DNA of 12,390 nt from Belnapia sp. (GTDB taxonomy: Bacteria; Pseudomonadota; Alphaproteobacteria; Acetobacterales; Acetobacteraceae). The DNA is taken from NCBI GenBank assembly GCA_028291445.1, contig JAQGIA010000026.1, positions 1 through 12,390 on the forward strand. Direction: 5' to 3'. A program made the translations under genes and the position numbers. The notes beneath the pieces are model-generated. The model searched no databases, was not told the DNA's origin, and saw only the letters and a list, made by a program, of their open reading frames with translations. Positions 1-5,822 of the stretch are shown here, one piece after another (position 1 is the first letter of the stretch; each line of letters starts with the position of its first letter).

Positions 1-848
1 CGCGAGCCGGCCGGCAATTCGGGCAGCTTCTGCGCGATCGCCGCCAGGGTGGCGCCGGAGGAGAGGCCGACCAGCAGCCCTTCCTGCGTCGCCGAGCGCC
101 GGGCGAAGTCCTTGGCGGCGTCGCCGCTCACCTGGATGACGCCGTCCAGCAGATCCGTGTGCAGGTTCTTCGGCACGAAGCCGGCGCCGATCCCCTGGAT
201 CGGGTGCGGCGAATGGGTGCCGCCCGAGATGACCGGGGAGGCGCTGGGCTCCACCGCGAAGACCTGCAGCTTCGGCCACTGGGCCTTCAGCACCTGGGCG
301 CAGCCGGTGATATGCCCGCCGGTGCCGACGCCGGTGATCAGCGCGTCCAGCCCCTCGGGGAAGTCGGCCAGGATCTCCTGCGCGGTGGTCTTGGCATGGA
401 TGGCGATATTGGCCGGGTTCTCGAATTGCATCGGGATCCAGGCGCCGGGGATGGCGGCCGCCAGCGCCTCGGCCTTGGCGATGGAGCCCTTGATGCCCTC
501 GGCGCGCGGCGTCAGCTCGAAGGTGGCGCCATAGGCCTGCATCAGCCGGCGCCGTTCGATCGACATGCTGTCCGGCATCACCAGGATCAGCGTATAGCCC
601 TTCACCGCCGCGGCCATGGCGAGGCCGATGCCGGTATTGCCCGAGGTCGGCTCGATGATGGTGCCGCCAGGCTTGAGGCGCCCATCGGCCTCGGCCGCCT
701 CGATCATGGCAATGCCGATGCGGTCCTTGATGGAGCCGCCGGGATTGCTGCGTTCTGACTTGATCCAGACCTCGGCTTCCGGGAACAACCGGGCGAGGCG
801 GATATGCGGCGTATTGCCGATGGTGGCGAGAACGCTTTGCGCTTTCAT
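1..848 (-). CDS. cysK: Cysteine synthase A (O-acetylserine sulfhydrylase), C-terminus cut by window edge
   Basis: PLP enzyme that makes L-cysteine from O-acetylserine and sulfide in the cytoplasm. About 282 codons are visible from the ATG at 846-848; the last few tens of residues lie outside the window. Seen in the translation: NPGGSIKDR with the PLP-binding lysine at K41, the substrate loop TSGNTG at 68-73, QFENPAN at 141-147, the phosphate-cradle [10 protein letters not shown] at 173-182, then VEP..SPVISGG and [11 protein letters not shown], and SSGA near the cut end. These motifs in this order are the CysK signature; the absence of an N-terminal heme domain or C-terminal CBS domain in the visible part argues against cystathionine beta-synthase, although the extreme C-terminus is not visible. 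CysM or another beta-substituting paralogue cannot be fully excluded. The ribosome binding site is weak (GGGA about 10 bases upstream). It is divergent from the SDR gene at 1019. Confidence 0.93.
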   Translation of the reverse strand, partial: MKAQSVLATIGNTPHIRLARLFPEAEVWIKSERSNPGGSIKDRIGIAMIEAAEADGRLKPGGTIIEPTSGNTGIGLAMAAAVKGYTLILVMPDSMSIERRRLMQAYGATFELTPRAEGIKGSIAKAEALAAAIPGAWIPMQFENPANIAIHAKTTAQEILADFPEGLDALITGVGTGGHITGCAQVLKAQWPKLQVFAVEPSASPVISGGTHSPHPIQGIGAGFVPKNLHTDLLDGVIQVSGDAAKDFARRSATQEGLLVGLSSGATLAAIAQKLPELPAGS

Positions 849-964
849 CGTGGTTGGTCCCATCGTGTGCTGGTCGGGTTGCGGCAGCGATGTCAGCGCG
901 CCATCCGGTACGCCAAGCCTAGGCGATGCCGAAGCGCCGGGGCAAGGATGCCACCGGCTCGATG

Positions 965-991
965 ACACCGCACGCGCGCTCGATGCGGTGT
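965..991. promoter_or_regulatory. Operator-like inverted repeat upstream of the SDR gene
   Basis: ACACCGCA (965-972) and TGCGGTGT (984-991) form a perfect 8-base inverted repeat with an 11-base centre, ending 27 bases before the SDR start codon. The octamer GCTCGATG also occurs twice (957-964 and 978-985), exactly 21 bases apart, about two helical turns. The position in the divergent cysK/SDR interval suits a repressor or activator site, or a leader hairpin. No regulator is identified, so the function is inference. Confidence 0.35.
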
Positions 992-1004
992 AACACGATG
1001 GTGC

Positions 1005-1011
1005 GGGAGGA
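1005..1011 (+). promoter_or_regulatory. Ribosome binding site that fixes the SDR start
   Basis: GGGAGGA lies 7 bases before the ATG at 1019. The same frame is open upstream to an ATG at 926, but that would add 31 residues with no SDR homology, so 1019 is preferred. Confidence 0.75.
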
Positions 1012-1018
1012 TGGTGAC

Positions 1019-1819
1019 ATGGCAGGACGGCTTGCAGGCAAGGTGGCGATCGTCAGTGGCGCCGGCTCGGTCGGCCCGGGCTGGGGCAATGGCAGGGCGA
1101 CGGCGGTGCTCTTCGCGCAGGAAGGTGCCGTGGTCTACGGGCTCGATCGCAACCCGGACGCCATGGTGGAAACCGCCGCGCGCATCGCGAAGGCCGGCGG
1201 GCAGTTCACCGGTGTCGCCTGCGATGCGACCGACAGCGCCGCGGTTGCCCGTGCGGTCGCCGATTGCCACGCGCACTTCGGGCGGATCGACGTGCTGGTC
1301 AACAACATCGGCGGTTCCGCCGCGGGCGGGCCGGTGGAGATGCCGGAGGAGGTCTGGGATGCGCAGATCGCCTTCAACCTGAAAAGCGTCTTCCTCGGGT
1401 GCAAGCATGTGCTGCCGATCATGGAGGCGCAGGGCAGCGGGGCGATCGTCAACATCGCCTCCTCCTCCGGCCTGCGCTGGACCGGCGCGGCGCAGGTCGC
1501 CTATGCGGCCTCGAAGGCCGGCGTCATCCAATTATCGCGCGTCGTCGCGGTGCAATACGCTCCCAAGGGTATCCGGGTGAATACCGTCGTGCCGGGGCAG
1601 ATGCATACGCCGATGGTCGAGACGCGGCTGGCCGGCCAGCGGGCCGGCGGCGACGTGGGCAAGCTGCTGGCGCAGCGCCTGGCGCGCATCCCCCTCGGCT
1701 TCGCCGGGGATGGCCGGGACACCGCGCAGGCGGTGCTGTTCCTCGCCTCCGACGAGGCGCGCTTCGTCACCGGCACGGAGTTGGTGGTGGATGGCGGCAT
1801 GACGGTGCGCTGCGGCTGA
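1019..1819 (+). CDS. SDR-family NAD(P)-dependent oxidoreductase (GAGSxGxGxGNG subtype)
   Basis: Classical short-chain dehydrogenase/reductase of 266 residues, soluble, using NAD(H) or NADP(H) on an unknown alcohol/carbonyl substrate. Visible elements: cofactor loop [12 protein letters not shown] at 14-25, an expanded form of the usual TGxxxGxG; D69 in the adenine pocket (ACDATD); NNIGG at 95-99; and the tetrad N120, S149, Y162, K166 with Y and K in YAASK. The C-terminus has [10 protein letters not shown] and [10 protein letters not shown]. The expanded loop occurs in a recognisable SDR subgroup often annotated loosely as glucose 1-dehydrogenase or 3-oxoacyl-ACP reductase; the substrate cannot be assigned from sequence. 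The start is chosen from the GGGAGGA ribosome site and the alignment start [14 protein letters not shown]. The rid-family remnant begins 30 bases after its stop, so the two were probably once co-transcribed. Confidence 0.9.
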   Translation: MAGRLAGKVAIVSGAGSVGPGWGNGRATAVLFAQEGAVVYGLDRNPDAMVETAARIAKAGGQFTGVACDATDSAAVARAVADCHAHFGRIDVLVNNIGGSAAGGPVEMPEEVWDAQIAFNLKSVFLGCKHVLPIMEAQGSGAIVNIASSSGLRWTGAAQVAYAASKAGVIQLSRVVAVQYAPKGIRVNTVVPGQMHTPMVETRLAGQRAGGDVGKLLAQRLARIPLGFAGDGRDTAQAVLFLASDEARFVTGTELVVDGGMTVRCG

Positions 1820-1849
1820 GGTGGCTCCCTACCCCAATCCCGAGCCCCG

Positions 1850-2216
1850 ATGATCCTGCCGCCGCCGACGTTCTTCCATGCCCTGCATGATGGCCCGGAC
1901 CGCGTGGCGTCGTTCAGCCATGCCGTCTCGACCGGCCCCTGGGCCTTCGTCACCAGCCGCTGCCGCAGGGCGTGGCGGCGCAGACCCGGGCGGTGATGGA
2001 GAAGTCGAAGCGGGTGCTGGCGGGCATCGGCTGCGACCTGCCGCAGGTGGCCATGGCGGGGTGTTTCTCGCCGAGTTCCAGCGCGACTATGCGGCGATGA
2101 ATGCGGCCTATGTCGGCTACTGGCCGGAGGGGCGGCTGCCGGCGCGCAGCTGCGTCGGCGTCACCGGCCTCACCCGCGATGCGCTGGTCGAGATCGACCT
2201 GGTGGTCTATCGGCCC
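1850..2216 (+). pseudogene. RidA/YjgF/YER057c-family remnant with frameshifts
   Basis: Three consecutive pieces in different frames read as one Rid-family protein (enamine/imine deaminase fold). Piece 1, from the ATG at 1850, gives FSHAVSTGPWAFVTS. Piece 2, from about 1960 in another frame, gives LPQGVAAQTRAVMEKSKRVL and onward to AMAG. Piece 3, from about 2061 in the third frame, gives VFLAEFQRDYAAMNAAY, then LPARSCVGVTGL and ALVEIDLVVYRP. Each junction is consistent with loss of one base; the first may be a larger deletion, because about ten residues usual in Rid proteins between VTG and LPQG are absent. The second falls in a run of four G. No stop follows the expected end (codon GGA at 2217), and the frame runs on through the antisense of the tRNA gene. 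The surviving Arg in PARSC is the carboxylate-binding Arg of active RidA. It is either a true pseudogene or a gene with assembly errors. Confidence 0.72.
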
Positions 2217-2319
2217 GGAGGCATCGTTCTCCGCCTGCACCTCCCGCAGGTTATGCATCGGCAGGCTGACGCGGGACTGCGTCATGCGATGGCCTTTGGG
2301 CTGCCGCGGCGGAGGGGGC

Positions 2320-2394
2320 TGGTGCCGGGTGCAGGATTTGAACCCGCGACCTTCGGTTTACAAAACCGCTGCACTACCACTGTGCTAACCCGGC
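2320..2394 (-). tRNA. tRNA-Thr (anticodon UGU)
   Basis: The minus strand folds as a complete cloverleaf. The acceptor stem GCCGGGT/ACCCGGC is perfect. The D arm is GCAC/GTGC with loop AGTGGTA. The anticodon loop is TTTGTAA (anticodon TGT at 34-36). The T arm is GCGGG/CCTGC around TTCAAAT, with one G-U pair. Discriminator is A and the CCA tail is encoded (2322-2320). The anticodon arm has a G27-A43 mismatch at its base. The sequence closely resembles alphaproteobacterial tRNA-Thr(UGU). It lies downstream of the FKBP gene on the same strand. Confidence 0.95.
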
Positions 2395-2421
2395 CCCGTC
2401 GCCCCGCTTAGCAGAACCATC

Positions 2422-2447
2422 GCGCGCGATCAGCCCATTTCGCGCGC
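2422..2447 (-). terminator. GC-rich hairpin just after the FKBP stop codon
   Basis: GCGCGCGA (2422-2429) and TCGCGCGC (2440-2447) form a perfect 8-base stem with a 10-base loop, starting 6 bases past the FKBP stop codon. There is no T-tract on the minus strand after it, so it may stabilise the mRNA end, help separate FKBP from the tRNA, or act in factor-dependent termination. Intrinsic termination is not demonstrated by the sequence. Confidence 0.4.
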
Positions 2448-2453
2448 TTCCGC

Positions 2454-2786
2454 TCAGCCGACCTCAAGCAATTCCACATCGAAGACCAGCGTCGCATTCG
2501 GCGGGATGACCCCGCCGGCGCCACGCGCGCCATAACCCAGCTCCGGCGGAATGGTCAGGGTGCGCTGGCCGCCCACCTGCATGCCCGCCACGCCCTGGTC
2601 CCAGCCGGCGATCACCTGACCGGCGCCGAGCACGAAGCGGAACGGGTCGCCACGGTCGCGCGAGCTGTCGAATTTGCGGCCCTTGTTGTCCGGCTGTGCC
2701 GCATCGAACAGCCAGCCGGTATAATGCACGGAAACGGTCTGGCCGCTGGTCGCGGTCGCACCGGACCCAATCTTCTGGTCGGTCAT
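2454..2786 (-). CDS. FKBP-type peptidyl-prolyl cis-trans isomerase
   Basis: Single-domain FKBP of 110 residues that catalyses cis-trans isomerisation of Xaa-Pro bonds. Size and alignment match FKBP12-like proteins. Pocket residues by position: Y22, F39-D40 (in KFDSS), F49, V58-I59, W62, Y85, I94 and F102; the C-terminal [17 protein letters not shown] is classic. No signal peptide, membrane segment or inserted chaperone (IF) domain is present, so it is predicted cytoplasmic and is not SlyD or FkpA. The ATG at 2784-2786 is fixed by AAGGAG 7 bases upstream; the open frame continues far upstream but only as antisense of the neighbouring SDR. It is divergent from that SDR, with 93 bases between start codons. 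Confidence 0.95.
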   Translation of the reverse strand: MTDQKIGSGATATSGQTVSVHYTGWLFDAAQPDNKGRKFDSSRDRGDPFRFVLGAGQVIAGWDQGVAGMQVGGQRTLTIPPELGYGARGAGGVIPPNATLVFDVELLEVG

Positions 2787-2793
2787 CGCATGG

Positions 2794-2799
2794 CTCCTT
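2794..2799 (-). promoter_or_regulatory. Ribosome binding site of the FKBP gene
   Basis: AAGGAG on the minus strand, 7 bases from the ATG. It decides between this start and an in-frame ATG 12 codons upstream. Confidence 0.75.
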
Positions 2800-2879
2800 G
2801 AGATGGCGCGGATCATGCACATCCCGGCGCCGGGCGCCAGCCCATCACCCACCTGATCGCCCCTCGTAAGGATCACGCC

Positions 2880-3650
2880 ATGCCCGCTACCGCCTCCTCG
2901 CCGGCCAGGGTCGCCCTGATTACCGGCGCCTCGCGCGGGATCGGCCGGGAGGCCGCCTGGATCCTGGCCGAACGCGGCTTCCGGCTGTTCCTCGCCGCCG
3001 AGGGCACCGAGCCCGAATTGGCCGAATGCGCCGCCGAATGCCGCCGCCGCGGCGCGCCGGATGCGGCTCAGGCGGTCTTCGACCTGGGCGCGCCAGGCCA
3101 AGCGGAAGCCATGGTCGCTGCCGCCCTGGCGCGCTTCGGCCGCATCGACGTGCTGCTGAACAATGCCGGCATCCGCTGCCGCAAGGCCTTCGGCGCCTAT
3201 ACGAGGGCGGATTTCGCCAATGTCGTCGCGGTCAACCTGGAAGCCGCCTTCTTCGCCAGCCAAGCGGTGCTGCCGGCGATGCGGGCGCAGGGCAGCGGCC
3301 GCATCATCCATGTCGCCAGCCAGATGGGCTCGGTGGCGGCCGAGGAGAATGCGCTCTATGGCCTGACCAAGGCGGCGCTGATCCACCTGACCCGCAACAT
3401 GGCCTTCGAGCTGGCGAAGGAAGGCATCCAGGTGAACTCGGTCAGCCCCGGCCCGATCGCCACCCAATTCAACCTCGATACCTGGGGCCGCATGCCGGGC
3501 AAGCTGGAGACGATGGTCGGCCGCGTTCCCGCCGGGCGGATGGGCGAGGCACGGGAGGTGGCCGAGGCGATCGCCTTCCTCGCCACCGCCGAAGGCAGCT
3601 ACATCCAGGGCCACGATCTGGTGGTGGACGGCGGCTACATCATCCATTGA
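2880..3650 (+). CDS. SDR-family oxidoreductase (3-oxoacyl-ACP reductase/glucose dehydrogenase-like)
   Basis: Classical SDR of 256 residues. Motifs: TGASRGIG at 15-22, D68 in VFDLG, NNAG at 94-97, and catalytic N119, S147, Y160 and K164 (YGLTK). The C-terminal cofactor/substrate loop starts [11 protein letters not shown], and the protein ends with [10 protein letters not shown]. The cofactor is NAD(H) or NADP(H); the canonical Gly-rich loop with R19 is compatible with NADP(H), but preference cannot be fixed by eye. The substrate is unknown; FabG-like annotation would be family-level only. The ATG at 2880 has AAGGA (2868-2872) at 7 bases. It shares little beyond SDR motifs with the SDR at 1019, so it is not a recent duplicate. 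It converges on kaiB, with 103 bases between stop codons. Confidence 0.9.
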   Translation: MPATASSPARVALITGASRGIGREAAWILAERGFRLFLAAEGTEPELAECAAECRRRGAPDAAQAVFDLGAPGQAEAMVAAALARFGRIDVLLNNAGIRCRKAFGAYTRADFANVVAVNLEAAFFASQAVLPAMRAQGSGRIIHVASQMGSVAAEENALYGLTKAALIHLTRNMAFELAKEGIQVNSVSPGPIATQFNLDTWGRMPGKLETMVGRVPAGRMGEAREVAEAIAFLATAEGSYIQGHDLVVDGGYIIH

Positions 3651-3657
3651 GAGCTGG

Positions 3658-3680
3658 TGACGGAATACCCTTCGCCGTCA
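3658..3680. other. Weak hairpin in the convergent SDR/kaiB interval
   Basis: TGACGG (3658-3663) pairs with CCGTCA (3675-3680) across an 11-base loop, in the 103-base gap between two genes ending toward each other. No T-run follows on either strand. A near-palindrome AAAGGGCGCTCTTT lies further along the gap. A terminator role is possible but unproven. Confidence 0.25.
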
Positions 3681-3753
3681 GGATCGCAGCCCCCCCTGAT
3701 GCCAAAGGGCGCTCTTTCACAAGTTGAGTGTCTTCACAGGCTTCGAGGCGGCC

Positions 3754-4059
3754 TCAGGGCCCCGGCGCGCATCCCAGCGAATCCGCCAGCCAATTGGCCA
3801 GCGCATCGGCCCGGCCGAGGTCGCCGACATACCAGCGCCGACGCCCCTCGGCCGGGATCACGCAGAGGCTGGGCGTCGCCAGCAGGCCGAACTCCAAGGC
3901 CTTCGCCGGGTCGCGCAGCACGTCGAAGACATCGACCCGCAGGGCCGCCCCCCCGATGGCGCCGAGCACCGCCGACAGGTTGCGCAGCGCCGCGGTCGAG
4001 CGCGGGGCATCGCCGGCCACGAACAGCGCGACAACGGCCTGAGCAGGCAGCGCGCTCAT
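3754..4059 (-). CDS. kaiB: KaiB-family clock protein
   Basis: 101-residue thioredoxin-like protein of the KaiB family, which binds the KaiC CI ring and in characterised systems switches fold to do so. Matches to cyanobacterial KaiB in order: ALFVAGDAPRSTAALRNL at 11-28 (family LYVAGNTPNSxxAL), VFDVLRDPAKA at 44-54 (VIDVLKNPxxA), LLATPSL at 59-65 (the highly conserved KILATPTL) and RWYVGDLG at 75-82 (RIIGDLS). The length is about that of canonical KaiB, with a short C-terminal tail. Its ATG overlaps the kaiC stop by 4 bases (ATGA), and GGAGGGG lies 8 bases upstream inside kaiC, so translation is probably coupled. The order kaiC then kaiB is reversed from the cyanobacterial kaiBC operon. No KaiA is visible. 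A plain thioredoxin is excluded by absence of a CxxC motif. Confidence 0.9.
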   Translation of the reverse strand: MSALPAQAVVALFVAGDAPRSTAALRNLSAVLGAIGGAALRVDVFDVLRDPAKALEFGLLATPSLCVIPAEGRRRWYVGDLGRADALANWLADSLGCAPGP

Positions 4060-5822
4060 CCGTTTTGCCCCTCCTGGGTGCTGGGCGCCTCGGGCAGGTC
4101 GGCGAAGCGGCTCGCCGCCACCAGGCCCTGGCGCTCCGTGCGGCCGGCCAGCCGCGCCGTCTCGGCCTGGCCCAGCAGCGCGATCTCGCTGCGGGTCGCT
4201 TCGAGCTGCAGGGCGATCGCCCGCTGGCGTGCCTCGGAATCGGCCAGGGCTGCCTGCAATTCGCGCCGCCGCCGCAGGTGCTCCACCACGGCCGACTGCT
4301 CCTTCGCCGCCTCCTGCGCCTCGCGCTCCATCCGCGCGGTGCCGAGCAGGACCTCGCCGCCCGCGGTATAGACATCGGCCAGGGTGCAGCCCTCGGCCGA
4401 CATGATAAATTCGCGGGTCTGGTTGGAATGGGCGCTGCCGCGCGCCTTGACGATCGACAGGGTGCGGTTGCGCTCGCCGTTGCGCTCCGCATAGCCCAGC
4501 GCGATCCAGGCGTCGGCGATGGTGGAGACGGCGCTGAGGGTGGCGAGGGAGGCATCCTGGCCGGGGTCGATCAGCGAGGTCAGCAGCGCCGTCATGCCGC
4601 GCGCCCGCGCCTCCTCGACCAATCGCCGGACGGCGGATTGGCCCAGCTCGGACAGCCCGCCCCGCATGACCGCGGAAATCGGGTCCACCACCAGCGCCTG
4701 GGCACCATGCGCCTCGATCTCGGCCAGGATACCGGACAGCGTCTGTTCCGGCCCGTCGCGGCCCGGTTGCAGGCCGATCAGCCGCAGCGCGCCCGAAGCG
4801 CGATGCGCCGCGAGGTCGATGCCGACCGAGCGCATGTTGCGGATGGTCTGCTCCGGCCCCTCGTCGAAGGCCACATGCACCGCCCGGCCGCCCGCGGCGC
4901 AGACCCCGGCGGCGAATAGCGCGGCCAGGGTCGACTTGCCGGTGCCGGGCGGACCCGAGAGCAAAGCCGTGCTGCCGCGCAGATAACCGCCGCCCAGCAA
5001 CACATCCAGCCGCGCCATGCCGGAGCCGACCCGGTCCCGCGGCGCGGGGGTGCCGGTATCGCCCGGCCACATCAGCGGCTCGATCCCGTCGCGCGCGAAG
5101 AACAGCGCATGCGCGCTGCTGCTATGAGCGCTGCCGCGATACTTGGTGATGCGGAGCGAGCGCAGCATGCCGCTCGTCTCCTCCCGCCGCTCCAGCGCAA
5201 CGACCAGCGAGACGGCGAATTCCAGCGGCCCGAGCACATCCACCGCGGCGCCCTGCCGGTCGGCCTTGGCGGTGATGATGCCGGTCAGCCCCTCGACGCG
5301 CAGCCACTCGCCGAGCCGGGCCAGCTCCGCCGCGCGCCGGGCCGGCTCGCGCAGCCAGCCGAGCACGGTATCGATCCCGTCGAAGATCACCAGGTCGGCG
5401 CCGGTCTGCCGCGCCTTGGCCGAGACGGTGGCGAGCAGCCCGCGCAGGTCGAAGTCGCCGCCGAAGACGGTGTCCGGATCGGGCCGCAGATCGAGCGCGT
5501 GGAACCGGTCCCCGGCCAGGCCGGGCAGGTTCCAGGCGAAGCCGGCGGCATTGCGGAGGATGTCCTCGGGCGGCTCCTCCAGCGCGGCGAAGACGGCCGC
5601 GGTGCCATAATGCCGGGCGCGGGCGGCGGCGATCTGGCAGGAGAGCAGGGTCTTCCCGGCGCCGGCCTGGCCGAGCACCATGGTGAGCCGCCGCGCCGGG
5701 ATGCCGCCATGGGTCAAGCGGTCCAGCCAGGCGATGCCGGTCGGGCAATGCGTGACGCCCGCCCCGGTCATGGCGGCCAAATCAGCGCCGGTTACATCGA
5801 GGCTGGGGTCAGTGAGATCCAT
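4056..5822 (-). CDS. kaiC: KaiC-family ATPase/autokinase with C-terminal coiled-coil extension
   Basis: 588 residues, double RecA-type P-loop protein; Synechococcus KaiC has 519. CI domain: Walker A GQAGAGKT (51-58), catalytic E82-E83, Walker B VIFDGID near 145-151. CII domain: Walker A GPPGTGKS (290-297), D320-E321 where Synechococcus has E318-E319, R387 (R385) and K459/R461 in KARGSAH (K457/R459). The autophosphorylation pair is present as S433-T434 in AVSTIADAW, with T428 matching T426; the constant offset of 2 supports the alignment. Residues about 495-588 form a Glu/Arg/Ala-rich, heptad-like helix absent from cyanobacterial KaiC. Extended coiled-coil tails are known in Rhodobacter sphaeroides KaiC, where they mediate dodecamer formation. 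GGAGG 5 bases upstream of the ATG lies inside the 3' end of the LOV-EAL gene, which overlaps it by 14 bases. Predicted ATP-driven timer or switch working with KaiB but without KaiA. Confidence 0.93.
   Translation of the reverse strand: MDLTDPSLDVTGADLAAMTGAGVTHCPTGIAWLDRLTHGGIPARRLTMVLGQAGAGKTLLSCQIAAARARHYGTAAVFAALEEPPEDILRNAAGFAWNLPGLAGDRFHALDLRPDPDTVFGGDFDLRGLLATVSAKARQTGADLVIFDGIDTVLGWLREPARRAAELARLGEWLRVEGLTGIITAKADRQGAAVDVLGPLEFAVSLVVALERREETSGMLRSLRITKYRGSAHSSSAHALFFARDGIEPLMWPGDTGTPAPRDRVGSGMARLDVLLGGGYLRGSTALLSGPPGTGKSTLAALFAAGVCAAGGRAVHVAFDEGPEQTIRNMRSVGIDLAAHRASGALRLIGLQPGRDGPEQTLSGILAEIEAHGAQALVVDPISAVMRGGLSELGQSAVRRLVEEARARGMTALLTSLIDPGQDASLATLSAVSTIADAWIALGYAERNGERNRTLSIVKARGSAHSNQTREFIMSAEGCTLADVYTAGGEVLLGTARMEREAQEAAKEQSAVVEHLRRRRELQAALADSEARQRAIALQLEATRSEIALLGQAETARLAGRTERQGLVAASRFADLPEAPSTQEGQNG

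Noticed and set aside
1950..2285. 111-codon minus-strand frame over the Rid remnant
   Set aside because: It is the complement of recognisable Rid-family sequence and has no known motif.
2217..2394. tRNA-Thr 3' end as an integration (att) site next to the broken rid gene
   Set aside because: No second copy of the tRNA 3' segment, integrase or phage gene is visible in the window.
2787..3647. Minus-strand open frame extending the FKBP gene upstream to about 397 codons
   Set aside because: It is antisense to the SDR at 2880-3650, has low-complexity composition and no domain; FKBP has a clear ribosome site and start at 2786.
3724..4059. A thioredoxin or glutaredoxin in place of KaiB
   Set aside because: The fold class is related, but there is no CxxC, and the KaiB blocks FVAGxxPxS, DVLxDP, LLATPSL and GDL are present beside kaiC.
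3657..4919. 420-codon plus-strand open frame
   Set aside because: It lies opposite kaiB and kaiC, whose motifs are unambiguous; the composition is the Arg/Ala/Pro-rich pattern of an antisense frame in GC-rich DNA.
4060..5070. Minus-strand open frame running into kaiB from within kaiC, making a 438-codon protein
   Set aside because: Only the last 101 codons have homology (KaiB); the rest is an out-of-frame reading of kaiC.
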